Assembly (NCBI GenBank): GCA_016209685.1
Contig: JACQVQ010000008.1
Span: 62,001 to 126,000 of the forward strand
DNA length: 64,000 nt
Direction of reading: 5' to 3'
Origin: Planctomycetota bacterium
Lineage (GTDB): Bacteria > Planctomycetota > Brocadiia > Brocadiales > Bathyanammoxibiaceae
Part shown: piece by piece, positions 1-8,003 of the stretch
Layout: every line of letters begins with the position of its first letter
Position numbering within the stretch: the first letter of the stretch is position 1
Translations under genes and position numbers: made by a program
Notes under the pieces: model-generated
Database searches by the model: none
What the model saw: only the letters and a program-made list of their open reading frames with translations
What the model was told of the DNA's origin: nothing

Positions 1-375
1 CCCGTAGGTAAGGTAATGATACCTCTGGAAGAGGTTACCATGGTCCCGGATACGGTCGGTCCGGAGACCCTCAAAGACATTGCTAGGGCAAAGAAGTTTT
101 CCCGTATACCCGTCTATCAACGGGAGAGGTCTAAGGTGGTGGGTATCCTTACCCTGCTAGATTTCCTCAGGGAGGATAAAAAGGAGGTAAGGCCTTTTGT
201 GAAACCCACCGTCTACCTGGAGGCCAGCCTGCCAGTAGATGACGCCTTACTCAGGCTCAGACACTCCAAGCAGAGGATGGGGATCGTTACCGATGGGAAA
301 GACGGCAAGGCAGTGGGGATAATAACCATTAAAGACCTGGTGGAAGAGGTTGTAGGAGAACTCTCTGTGTGGTAG
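1..375 (+). CDS. CBS-domain-pair protein, C-terminal part (CNNM/CorC-like)
   Basis: The frame is open from the first base, so the N-terminus lies outside the window. The 124 visible residues form two CBS motifs: the first carries SRIPVYQ and VVGILTLLDFL, the second ends in VGIITIKDLVEEVVGE. That ending is typical of the CBS pair in CNNM/CorC (hemolysin-type) membrane proteins, which bind adenine nucleotides and gate Mg2+ or other ion transport. The protein stops shortly after the second CBS motif, so the C-terminal CorC_HlyC domain of many relatives is absent. The membrane domain (DUF21) would be upstream and cannot be checked here. A stand-alone CBS protein remains possible. Confidence 0.75.
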   Translation, partial: PVGKVMIPLEEVTMVPDTVGPETLKDIARAKKFSRIPVYQRERSKVVGILTLLDFLREDKKEVRPFVKPTVYLEASLPVDDALLRLRHSKQRMGIVTDGKDGKAVGIITIKDLVEEVVGELSVW

Positions 376-380
376 TAGAA

Positions 381-460
381 TACAGTAGGCAGTAAGGAGT
401 GTGCAGTAGGGACAAAAAATAAGATTTCTGCTTACTCCTTACTGCTTAGTGCTTACTGTT
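381..460. repeat. Hairpin repeat, CAGTAGGCAGTAAGCAG type
   Basis: Imperfect inverted repeat with a left arm rich in CAGTAGGCAGTAAG and a right arm rich in CTTACTGCTTAGTG, separated by a short AT-rich loop. It lies between two convergent genes, so it could act as a bidirectional terminator. Its right arm encodes the final Gln and stop (CAG TAA) of the minus-strand cytochrome gene. Confidence 0.8.
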
Positions 461-989
461 CCTTTTTTTTCTTGAACTTATCGTGGCAGTCGTAGCAGGT
501 ACGGGAGACATCGTCGTAGCGGAGTTTTGTCATATTGGCATCCTTCCTATCCCCTGCCTGGATTAGGAGCATGATGGCCTTACGGAATTGGTCACCTATG
601 AGGATAAAGTCCGTGGGTACCCCTGCCGGGTTCTTTTGGTAGTAGAGGTTCACACAGCGGCCTGCTATAAGGTCTTCTATCTTCCTGGAGGAAGTGTTGA
701 TGGCGTCCCAGTCCTTCTTCTCCACGGCCCTATCCAGCCTCCTCATGTTCAGAGAGGTGGCCGCCATGGCCTCCTGCAGGCCCTTTTCGGTCTCCAGGGG
801 CATCTCCTCCTTTTCCACCTCCCATTCCCTCTTGGCCCATTCTTCCAGGGGTGGTAATTCTTCCTTCAAGAATTGCTCCTCTTCCTCCTTCATGGTTACC
901 TCTGGTTTCTCTCGCTCACAGCCCACCAGGGTGAGAGAACACAGAATACAGGAGACAGAATACAGGATAAGGTAGGGTTTTATTTTCAT
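453..989 (-). CDS. Cytochrome c'-like lipoprotein, mono-heme
   Basis: Protein of 178 residues with an N-terminal hydrophobic segment ending in LVGC, a lipobox, so it is probably a lipoprotein. A Glu/Lys-rich linker follows, then a predicted helical domain with one heme motif CYDCH at residues 165-169, close to the C-terminus. A single C-terminal CxxCH after a helical bundle is the arrangement of cytochrome c', which binds NO or CO or carries electrons. It is paralogous to the gene just upstream in its operon (shared GRRCVNxY-type motif before the heme). Codons of the signal peptide (YSVSCILCS) coincide with a GAATACAGGAGACAG repeat, so that stretch may be repeat-derived. Function is inferred from the heme position only. 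Confidence 0.75.
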   Translation of the reverse strand: MKIKPYLILYSVSCILCSLTLVGCEREKPEVTMKEEEEQFLKEELPPLEEWAKREWEVEKEEMPLETEKGLQEAMAATSLNMRRLDRAVEKKDWDAINTSSRKIEDLIAGRCVNLYYQKNPAGVPTDFILIGDQFRKAIMLLIQAGDRKDANMTKLRYDDVSRTCYDCHDKFKKKKEQ

Positions 990-1001
990 GTTAGCCTGGG
1001 C

Positions 1002-1586
1002 CTATCCGCCTGAGGCGGGCCGCTCCTTTCTGTATTTTTGATGGCATCTTTCGCAACCTTCCTGCATCAGTTGGAACTGGCTAGTGGCAAGAGGGGCGTC
1101 CTGTTGCCGTTCGGCGACCAGTAACTTGAGTACGGCGTCGTTGAATCTCTGACTCATTTGCACAAAGTCCTGGGGCACCTCTCTATGGGCCTTTACGTAG
1201 GAGTTTACGCACCTGCGGCCTATCAGGTCTTCAAGGCCCTTGGCCGAATCTCTGACGGTTGCCCAATTACCGCCCCCAAGGGCGGACTCCAGCCTCTTCA
1301 TGTGCCTTGAGGCACTGGCCATGACGTCCTTTAGTTCCTTATAGTCCTCCGTCTGTTGGCTGTCCATGTCCTCTCTTCGTCGGGAGTAGCCCTGCCACTG
1401 TTCCTCCTGGGGCCTGGGGGCCCTCTCTCCTTCTTCCATGGTACTGAAGGCCTTTTTGGCCTCTTCTTCGTGGGTGGCCCTGCCGCCTTCCGGTTGTGGC
1501 TCCTCCCACCCCCAGCAAGAGGGTAATCCCATAAGGCCCAGGAAGGCCAGTAATATTATATAATTAGTCCCCGGCCGTATAAACAC
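1002..1586 (-). CDS. Cytochrome c'-like protein, mono-heme (paralogue)
   Basis: 194 residues starting at GTG. There is an N-terminal hydrophobic segment followed by LPSC, a possible but imperfect lipobox, then a Glu-rich linker and a helical domain with heme motif CERCH at residues 178-182. It shares RRCVNSY and overall layout with the next gene (453-989), so the two are tandem duplicates. It starts 23 bases inside the end of the upstream GH57 gene on the same strand, which implies translational coupling. The last residues PASGG and the stop codon are supplied by a 15-base palindrome at 1005-1019. The link to glycogen genes may be only positional. Confidence 0.72.
   Translation of the reverse strand: MFIRPGTNYIILLAFLGLMGLPSCWGWEEPQPEGGRATHEEEAKKAFSTMEEGERAPRPQEEQWQGYSRRREDMDSQQTEDYKELKDVMASASRHMKRLESALGGGNWATVRDSAKGLEDLIGRRCVNSYVKAHREVPQDFVQMSQRFNDAVLKLLVAERQQDAPLATSQFQLMQEGCERCHQKYRKERPASGG
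1005..1019. repeat. 15-base palindrome, TCCGCCTnAGGCGGA family
   Basis: Copy reading TCCGCCTGAGGCGGG. It forms the last five codons of the cytochrome gene above and is directly followed by its stop. Other copies lie at 3335, 11712, 17002, 27807, 42296, 61017, 61098 and 63304. Confidence 0.85.
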
Positions 1587-3183
1587 GGAAATCTATTTCC
1601 TGGAAGATGTTATCCCTGGACTCTACTTCCTCCAACCGGGGGTAATCCATGCTGTTAGGAGTAGCCCCGCCACTTTTTATCTGCTGATAAAGGTAGTTGA
1701 ATCTGCTGATATGGTCCCTGGTGCGTTTTTCTGCGTAAGGGGACATGGTCCCTGTGGTCATGATAAAGGCCCAATCGCTGGATTGGGCCAGGAGGAGTTC
1801 CCTGGCCGCCTGGTTGAGCATCCTTTCCGTGAGGCCCTCTGCCTCCGGGAACTCTCTGGCTAGCTCCAGCATCCTCTCTTCTGCCTTGTGGAGGTGACGG
1901 TATATCCAGTCGTTAGAGGCATTGAGCCATACCTCGTTGTAACCCTTGTCGCCCCAGGTAGAGGCGGAGGGTGTAGAGACCTGCAGGACGGGGTTTTCCT
2001 CCAGATATTGATTAAGGGTAACGGTGCGGATGTCCCTCTGGTCAAAGGCTATCTTGCGGAATAGGAAGTCAAGGAACTCGGGTCCTTCAAACCACCAGTG
2101 GCCAAAGAGTTCGGCATCGTACGGGGCCAGGATAACGGGGGGTCTGCCCAGGTGGCCTCTGAGGGACCTGGCCTGGTGCTGGCGGTTGAACATGAAGTTG
2201 CCGGCGTGTTCTGCGGCCTTTTCCCTGGCCCTGTATGGGTCGTAGGGCTGTTTTTCGCCCATGGAGACCGGGCCGGTAATCTTGTGATACTTAATACCCA
2301 GGTTCCGTTTTATACCATCGGGGTGGAGGTAGGGCCGTATGTATTCATAGTCTGCGTCGTAGCCGAGGTCACGGTAGAACTCCCTGTAGTTCCAGTCCCC
2401 GGGGTATCCCTCCTTGGCGCTCCAGACCTGTTTAGAGGATTCTGCGTCCCTTCCGAAGGCGGCAACGCCGCAGGGGGTTACGATTGGGGCGAAGACGCCG
2501 TAAACGGGTCGCGGGGAGGCATGGAGGATGCCGTGGGTGTCCTGTATAAAATACTGGATTCCTGCCCTAGACAGCAGGATTTCCAGTCCTGGGGTATAGG
2601 CGCACTCCGGGAGCCAGATGCCCCTGGGGGGCCTGCCAAAGTGTTTCTCGTAGTTCTGGCATCCCACCCTGATTTGGGCCTCCCTGGACTGGTCAGTGGA
2701 CATCAAGGGGAGAAAGCCGTGGGTGGCGGCACAGGTCATGATTTCCACCCCCCCAGCATCTTGAAGCCAGCGGAAGGCGTTTATAAGGTTCTTCTTGTAA
2801 ACGTCTTCAAAGAGGTGCCTGGTCTGTTTGAATCTCTCCTGGTAAAGCAGTGCCGTCTCATAGAAGGGGGTGTTTCTGGTACGGTGCACCTCCCTTTCCA
2901 TAAGCTCTATACGTTTGTAGACGTAGCGGAGGCAGCGGTCTTGGAGGAGGCTGTCAGCCAGCATCTCGCAAAGGGGAGGGCTGAGGGCTATGGTAATCCC
3001 AAAGTTTATGCCTCTTTCTGGCCTGCCTCCCTCAAGGAGACCACTGAATACCCTGATGAGGGGGATATATGTCTCTACAACGGCCTCGTAGAACCAGTCT
3101 TCCTCCAGGAATTCTTCGTACTCAGGATGACGCACGAAAGGGAGGTGGGCGTTGAGGACTAAGGCTAGGTATCCTGATTCCAT
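1564..3183 (-). CDS. GH57 1,4-alpha-glucan branching enzyme (DUF1957 type)
   Basis: About 540 residues. The N-terminus LNAHLPFVRHPE is the first GH57 signature. The nucleophile Glu lies in GIWLPECAY (about residue 193) and the acid/base Asp in PYDAELFGHWW (about residue 356). A C-terminal helical DUF1957 region (SSDWAFIMTTGT) completes the architecture of Thermus/Thermococcus branching enzymes. These introduce alpha-1,6 branches into glycogen in the cytoplasm. The ATG at 3183 is chosen over an in-frame TTG at 3192; neither has a good ribosome site, because a TTCAAAGGTTCAAAGG repeat lies just upstream. It replaces GlgB in this locus beside GlgC and GlgA. Confidence 0.92.
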   Translation of the reverse strand: MESGYLALVLNAHLPFVRHPEYEEFLEEDWFYEAVVETYIPLIRVFSGLLEGGRPERGINFGITIALSPPLCEMLADSLLQDRCLRYVYKRIELMEREVHRTRNTPFYETALLYQERFKQTRHLFEDVYKKNLINAFRWLQDAGGVEIMTCAATHGFLPLMSTDQSREAQIRVGCQNYEKHFGRPPRGIWLPECAYTPGLEILLSRAGIQYFIQDTHGILHASPRPVYGVFAPIVTPCGVAAFGRDAESSKQVWSAKEGYPGDWNYREFYRDLGYDADYEYIRPYLHPDGIKRNLGIKYHKITGPVSMGEKQPYDPYRAREKAAEHAGNFMFNRQHQARSLRGHLGRPPVILAPYDAELFGHWWFEGPEFLDFLFRKIAFDQRDIRTVTLNQYLEENPVLQVSTPSASTWGDKGYNEVWLNASNDWIYRHLHKAEERMLELAREFPEAEGLTERMLNQAARELLLAQSSDWAFIMTTGTMSPYAEKRTRDHISRFNYLYQQIKSGGATPNSMDYPRLEEVESRDNIFQEIDFRVYTAGD

Positions 3184-3223
3184 AGGGCTCAAATATTCAA
3201 GAGTTCAAAGGTTCAAAGGCCCC

Positions 3224-3847
3224 TCAGGGTCTAAAGATATACTCTTTTTTAAGTACCTCCGGGCTGGCCCCATGCCAGTAAGATATGGAGCTGGCAGGCT
3301 GGGATACTATCTCTGGTGTCAGCCCTGGTATGGGTCCGCCTGAGGTGGATAATTGTTTGGGCCTGGAAGGGGCCTTACGGCGTCTTTTCAGGAGTTTTCC
3401 CCTGGAGAAATCCTTAAAGAAATGGGCCCACGTCTGGCTGAGGTCTCCTGCAGGACTGGCCCTCGGTGTCTCTACCTCTCCTGAGGAGACCACGGGGATG
3501 AAGTTACCGTTGGACGCAAAATAACCCAGTTCAAAGCGGTATCTCCTGGCACGGGACACCTGGAGATACCAGTTCCTGGCCCAGGCCCGTACTGAGACAG
3601 AGGTGGTAGTCCCGTCTGAGAGGCAAAATACCTTGAGGGACCAATCCTCCATCTGCCCCGCTAATGCCCGTGCCTGACGGCCAAGGGGTCCTTCCAATTC
3701 CCAGTAGAGGAAGATGTAGGAGGGGTCTCTGACCATGGCCATCAGCTTGTCGTCTCCATAGTGTTCGGGCAGCTGTGGTCCACGGTCTATGTAGGGCTGT
3801 GGTGGGGTAGTCTCAAAGGTGCTGGGGGACTTTTCCTGGGTTTCCAT
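3224..3847 (-). CDS. DUF4912 domain protein
   Basis: 207 residues with the motif YGDDKLMAMVRDPSYIFLYWEL (residues about 30-51), the hallmark of DUF4912, followed by a beta-rich domain with RARRYRFELGY. Proteins of this family often neighbour GH57 glucan enzymes and may be carbohydrate-binding or regulatory; the biochemical role is unknown to me. It lies between glgC and the branching enzyme, in the same direction with 9 bases to glgC. Residues 167-171 (STSGG) are encoded by a 15-base palindrome at 3335-3349, in frame within a low-complexity C-terminal tail. Confidence 0.85.
   Translation of the reverse strand: METQEKSPSTFETTPPQPYIDRGPQLPEHYGDDKLMAMVRDPSYIFLYWELEGPLGRQARALAGQMEDWSLKVFCLSDGTTTSVSVRAWARNWYLQVSRARRYRFELGYFASNGNFIPVVSSGEVETPRASPAGDLSQTWAHFFKDFSRGKLLKRRRKAPSRPKQLSTSGGPIPGLTPEIVSQPASSISYWHGASPEVLKKEYIFRP
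3335..3349. repeat. 15-base palindrome in frame in the DUF4912 gene
   Basis: TCCGCCTGAGGTGGA, one mismatch from the family consensus. It is translated on the minus strand as STSGG within the C-terminal tail. Confidence 0.8.
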
Positions 3848-3856
3848 TGTCTCTTT

Positions 3857-5092
3857 CTAGATAAAGGGCATCTCCTTGGGCACGACCACTATGCCATTAT
3901 CGGTAACGGTAAAGTGTCTATGGTCTTCCTCAGGGTTGTGGCCGATGTGGGTGTTATCCGGGACTACGACGCCTTTGTCAATAATGGCCCTTTTTATACT
4001 GGCGTTCTTACCAATCCTGACCCCTTCCAACACTACGGAGTCAATTATCTCCGAGCCGATTTCTATCCGCACGTCTGGGGAAAGGACGGAATGTACTACC
4101 CTTGCCCCACTAATTATACAGCCCGGGGAGACGAGGCTATCAAGGGCCATCCCCCTCATTTCCCCATTAGACAATACCGTCTTGACGGGGGGGAATTGTT
4201 CCTGGAAGGTACGGATGGGCCAATCCTTATCATAAAGGTTAAAAAGGGGGTCAACCGCCAGGAGGTCCATGTTGGCCTCCCAGTATGCCTCCAGTGTACC
4301 GATGTCCCTCCAGTATTTTATGGGTTTTTTGTTTTCGTCCTCAAATGGGCAGGCGAAGACCTTATCCCTCCCCACCATAGCAGGGATTACGTCCTTTCCG
4401 AAGTCGTGGGAGGTAGGTTTCTTGGCATCCTCTACCACTCTTCTTACAAGGACCTCCGTATTGAATAGGTAGATGCCCATGGAGGCCAGGACCTTGTTGG
4501 GGTCTGAAGGCATTGGCCTGGGCGTCTTAGGTTTTTCCTGGAAGCCCAGGATACGGTATTGCTCATCCACCTGCAAGACGCCGAAGCGGTGGGCCTCCTC
4601 TAAAGGCACCTCTACGGCGCCTACGGTGAGGTCCGCCTGTTTTTCCATGTGATAGTGTAACATCTTTCGGTAATCCATTTTATAGATATGGTCCCCCCCA
4701 AGGATGAGTACCTTTTCTGGATGTTCCCTCTCCAGGGTGTATATGTTATGGTAGATGGCATCCGCAGTGCCCCTGTACCACTGGTCTGATACCCTCATCT
4801 GTGGTGGTATTATCTCTACGTACTCGTCTAGCTGGCAATTGAAGAGATCCCACCAGCCCATGCGGATATGGCGGTCCAGGGAGAGAGACTTGTACTGGGT
4901 GAGGATTACTACCTTATGGAGGCCCGAGTTTAGACAATTACTGAGGCTAAAATCAATAATCCTGTAGATACCCCCAAAGGGGACGGCCGGTTTGGCCCTA
5001 TCTTTGGTGAGGGGATAGAGGCGCTGCCCTTCCCCTCCTGCCAGTATCATTACCAGTATCCGCTTTAATAGTTCGTTGTTAGTTGAGACCAT
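3857..5092 (-). CDS. glgC: Glucose-1-phosphate adenylyltransferase
   Basis: 411 residues. It makes ADP-glucose from glucose-1-phosphate and ATP, the committed step of bacterial glycogen synthesis. The nucleotidyltransferase signature AGGEGQRLYPLTKDRAKPA is at residues 18-36. The motif YRGTADAIYHN and the substrate loop GGDHIYKMDY follow, then a left-handed beta-helix C-terminus. Length is normal for GlgC. It is flanked by DUF4912 downstream and the receiver gene upstream, with a hairpin repeat between receiver and glgC. Allosteric control by metabolites is usual for the family but cannot be read here. Confidence 0.97.
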   Translation of the reverse strand: MVSTNNELLKRILVMILAGGEGQRLYPLTKDRAKPAVPFGGIYRIIDFSLSNCLNSGLHKVVILTQYKSLSLDRHIRMGWWDLFNCQLDEYVEIIPPQMRVSDQWYRGTADAIYHNIYTLEREHPEKVLILGGDHIYKMDYRKMLHYHMEKQADLTVGAVEVPLEEAHRFGVLQVDEQYRILGFQEKPKTPRPMPSDPNKVLASMGIYLFNTEVLVRRVVEDAKKPTSHDFGKDVIPAMVGRDKVFACPFEDENKKPIKYWRDIGTLEAYWEANMDLLAVDPLFNLYDKDWPIRTFQEQFPPVKTVLSNGEMRGMALDSLVSPGCIISGARVVHSVLSPDVRIEIGSEIIDSVVLEGVRIGKNASIKRAIIDKGVVVPDNTHIGHNPEEDHRHFTVTDNGIVVVPKEMPFI

Positions 5093-5103
5093 TTTCTTAA
5101 ATT

Positions 5104-5174
5104 CAGTAGCTAGTAGCCAGTAGCAAGTAGTCAGTAGTCAGGAGAAAACCTATCTACTAGCTACTTGCTACTGT
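5104..5174. repeat. Hairpin repeat, CAGTAGC type
   Basis: Inverted arms CAGTAGCTAGTAGCCAGTAG and CTACTAGCTACTTGCTACTG around a short loop. The right end encodes the last Gln and stop of the receiver gene (minus strand CAG TAG). Confidence 0.82.
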
Positions 5175-5533
5175 GCCTTTCTTTTCTCCAGGATTTCTTT
5201 TATCGCCTTCTTCAGTTCGGTCAGGTCTGCGGATTTTACTATGTAGGCATCGGCCGACCATGTCATGAAGTTGTCCTTGAAGCTGGAATAGGCGGTGTTG
5301 ATAACTATAGGAATCCTGTTGTTCTCTCCCAGGATCTTCCCCATGGCCTCTATGCCATCCATACCAGGCATGTTTATGTCCAGTACCAGGAGGTCTGGGG
5401 GGTTGAGCTTTGCCATGGTCACCGCCTCCCTGCCGTCTCTGGCTACGGAGACACTGTAGCCTTCCGCAGAGAGTTCATTTCTGTAAAGAAGGGCCTGGTT
5501 CTTTTCGTCTTCCACTACCAGTATGTTTGTCAT
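5168..5533 (-). CDS. Single-domain response regulator (receiver only)
   Basis: 121 residues from ATG at 5533, chosen because GGGAGG lies 8 bases upstream. A longer reading from 5590 runs through a palindromic repeat and is rejected. The acidic pocket is VVEDE (residues 6-10), the phosphoacceptor is Asp52 in LDINMPGMDG, and the conserved Lys is in IVKSADL. There is no output domain, so it probably acts by protein contact, as CheY and Spo0F do. It follows the histidine kinase in the same operon, upstream of glgC, which suggests control of glycogen metabolism. Confidence 0.9.
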   Translation of the reverse strand: MTNILVVEDEKNQALLYRNELSAEGYSVSVARDGREAVTMAKLNPPDLLVLDINMPGMDGIEAMGKILGENNRIPIVINTAYSSFKDNFMTWSADAYIVKSADLTELKKAIKEILEKRKAQ

Positions 5534-5580
5534 GGTCTTGTCCTCCCTTTGATTTAGGCCGTAAACACAGCCGAACTTTT

Positions 5581-5608
5581 GTAGGGGCAATTCATAAATT
5601 GCCCCTAC
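5581..5608. repeat. GTAGGGGC palindrome, core AATTCATAAATT
   Basis: 28 bases with arms GTAGGGGC and GCCCCTAC. It occupies the whole region between the stop codon of the kinase (5609-5611) and the upstream side of the receiver ribosome site. The same core recurs at 21555. Confidence 0.92.
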
Positions 5609-7870
5609 CTACTCCGTGATGGGGAGGAGCATTGAGAAGGTACTACCCCTTCCCTGGACGCTTGAAACCCTGAGCTTCCCATCATGGTCATCTACAATCT
5701 TATGGCTTACCACCAGTCCCACGCCGGTCCCAGAGGTCTTGGTGGTGAAGAAGGGGGTGAATATCTTTTCCATCACCTCCGGGGCCATGCCCTGCCCCGT
5801 ATCTGAGATGTCAGTTCTTATGTACTGTTCTTCCCGAATAGACTGGACGGTGAGGGTGCCACCTTCTTCCATAGATTCTACCGCATTCTTTACAAGGTTA
5901 AGAAGTACCTGTTTTATCTGGGCGGGGTCCAGGAAGGTAGGAGGCAGTCCAGGGGAAAAGTTCTTTATCAGGTTTATCCCCCTCTCTCTCAGGTACCCCT
6001 CCGTTAGACAACAGGTATCTTCCAACAAGGTGTTTATGTCCACACGGACCTTTCTAGGCTCCTGGGGCTTGCTGAAGTCCTTTATGTTGCCCAGTATCTT
6101 TTCTAGCCTGCTGACCTCTTCTACTATAATCCTGGCGGCCGTAGCCACGTCCTCCTCTTCTGGTTTGGTCTTTTCTATACTGCGTGCAAAACCCCCGATG
6201 GTCACCAGGGGGTTGCGGATCTCGTGGGCAATATAGGTGGATATCTCGCCCATGGCCACGAGTCGCTCCGAGCGGCAGAGCCTCTCCTGGGTCTCCCTGA
6301 GTTGCTCTATCTTTTCTTCCAGGGATTTGTAAGTCTCGGCGTTTTCCATTGCAAGGGCCGCCTGCCCCGCAAAGATGTTTAGCAGGTGGACGTGGTCATC
6401 AGTGATGGGTTCCATGCTGTAGGGGTTATCCGCTATTATTACCCCTACGGCCCCCCCTTTTACTACAAGGGGGACGCAGACGAATTCCTTGGAGCCAAGG
6501 AATTCCCGGAACTCCCTGGTTACCCTGGGGTCAGTAGCCGCCTCTTTTACTACCTGGGAACGCATCTCTTTGACGCACCTCACCACTATCTCCTCCTCTT
6601 TGTTCAGGGGATAGACCAGTAGACGGGTCTTTACGTTAAGCGGCGAGTCCAGTGGTTCCCTCTCCATTACCTCCTTGAGGAGTTCTTCCAGGGTGGGGTA
6701 TCTCTGGGAGACGTCTTGCCATACCCTGGCGGCCTCTTCTCCGCTGGAGGGGCCTACGGCGGCCTTGCCATAGACTGACCCCTTCTCCTCGTCCACCAGG
6801 AACAGAAAGGCCCGGTTGAAGGCCAGGGCCTGTCCGGCCGTAACGCTGGTGAGGATGAGGTTGAGGAGTTTTTCTATGTTAAGCGTCTTGTGAAGGGCCT
6901 GTCCCAGTTCCCTGAGGAGGGAGAGTTGCCTGAGCCTCTTTTCCCTCTGCGTGATGTCCCGTGAGAGGACTAGCACGCGGCCCATCTCCCCCTTCTCGTC
7001 CTGGAGGGGGATGGCGGTATTCTCAATGTATCGTCTCCTGCCATCCCTGACCAGTGTCTTTATCTCTCTATAACGACCCTCGGCACTCTCAAGGGCCCTG
7101 GCTACCGGGCAGTAGGCCTCCGTGCATTGAAAGACGTCCCGACATCTGGCCCCTTTGGGTAGTTCGGTCAGACCCCATACCTTTGGGAGATTTGCATTGG
7201 CCCAGAGGATGTTCATGCCCCTGTCCATGAGGCAGAGGCCTATACCGAGGACGTCTACAACGTAGTCAAGTTTCTCCTTCTCCTGACGCAGTTGTTCTTC
7301 CGCAAGTCTGGCATTGTTATAAAGGTTTTTGTATCTTTCTTCAGAGAGCGTGACCTTTTCAAAGAGGAGGGTGTTTTCCGTTAGCATCGCCAGTTGGGGG
7401 CATATCTCCTCTAACAGGGGGAATTGGGTCGTAGAGAAATGATTAGGCTCCATACTGCTGAAATTAATGCTACCTATAACTCTCCCCCTTACCTTCAGGG
7501 GATACCCCAGGCGAGACCGTATCCCTGCCTTATAAAAGAGGCCATTGGTACTGTGACTGCCACTCTTAGTATCTTCTACTATGATAGGCTCTCCTGTAAG
7601 CAGGATTCGTTCCAGGAGGCTCCCCTTCAATGGATACGGCTTCCCCTCCTCAAGGACGTTGATAGTGCTGGTCACGGAGGCCACAAAGGTAATGGCCTGG
7701 TTATCCCCCTCTATGGGAATAGAGATGCTAACCCTGTCAAAGGCCATTACCTTTTTTAATTCATTTACGACGGAGGCGTAAATGTCTTTTAAATTAAGGC
7801 TGGAAGAGATTATCCTCTGTATGTTGGAGATTACTTCTTTTCGTGCGGGATATAATTCTACTAATTTCAT
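5609..7870 (-). CDS. GAF-PAS-GAF sensor histidine kinase
   Basis: 753 residues, no membrane segment, so cytoplasmic. Domains in order: GAF (about 15-170), PAS (about 200-310, with a CxxxC-containing loop CTEAYCP), second GAF (about 325-515) and HisKA with phosphoacceptor His549 in YIAHEIRNP. The HATPase_c domain has the N box NLVKNAVESM, G1 DTGQGM and G2 TSGTGVGL. Partner is presumably the receiver gene immediately downstream. The GAF and PAS inputs suggest a small ligand or redox signal. The start ATG at 7870 follows an AT-rich region that may hold the promoter. Confidence 0.93.
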   Translation of the reverse strand: MKLVELYPARKEVISNIQRIISSSLNLKDIYASVVNELKKVMAFDRVSISIPIEGDNQAITFVASVTSTINVLEEGKPYPLKGSLLERILLTGEPIIVEDTKSGSHSTNGLFYKAGIRSRLGYPLKVRGRVIGSINFSSMEPNHFSTTQFPLLEEICPQLAMLTENTLLFEKVTLSEERYKNLYNNARLAEEQLRQEKEKLDYVVDVLGIGLCLMDRGMNILWANANLPKVWGLTELPKGARCRDVFQCTEAYCPVARALESAEGRYREIKTLVRDGRRRYIENTAIPLQDEKGEMGRVLVLSRDITQREKRLRQLSLLRELGQALHKTLNIEKLLNLILTSVTAGQALAFNRAFLFLVDEEKGSVYGKAAVGPSSGEEAARVWQDVSQRYPTLEELLKEVMEREPLDSPLNVKTRLLVYPLNKEEEIVVRCVKEMRSQVVKEAATDPRVTREFREFLGSKEFVCVPLVVKGGAVGVIIADNPYSMEPITDDHVHLLNIFAGQAALAMENAETYKSLEEKIEQLRETQERLCRSERLVAMGEISTYIAHEIRNPLVTIGGFARSIEKTKPEEEDVATAARIIVEEVSRLEKILGNIKDFSKPQEPRKVRVDINTLLEDTCCLTEGYLRERGINLIKNFSPGLPPTFLDPAQIKQVLLNLVKNAVESMEEGGTLTVQSIREEQYIRTDISDTGQGMAPEVMEKIFTPFFTTKTSGTGVGLVVSHKIVDDHDGKLRVSSVQGRGSTFSMLLPITE

Positions 7871-8003
7871 GGCCAGACCCTTAACCTTACGCTTTGTTCG
7901 TAGGGCGACGTTGCCGCCTAAATCAAGTATATTTTACTTTGCCCGTTCCTTCAAGCATTTACTTTTGTGTGTTTGCATTTGCTATAAAGATGGGTAATCC
8001 GCC

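Noticed and set aside
2098-3162. Open frame of 354 codons on the plus strand
   Set aside because: It is fully antisense to the GH57 branching enzyme, whose motifs are unmistakable, and its translation has no recognisable domain.
5534-5590. N-terminal extension of the receiver gene (start at 5590)
   Set aside because: It overlaps a palindromic repeat and has no ribosome site, while ATG 5533 has GGGAGG at proper spacing and begins the receiver fold.
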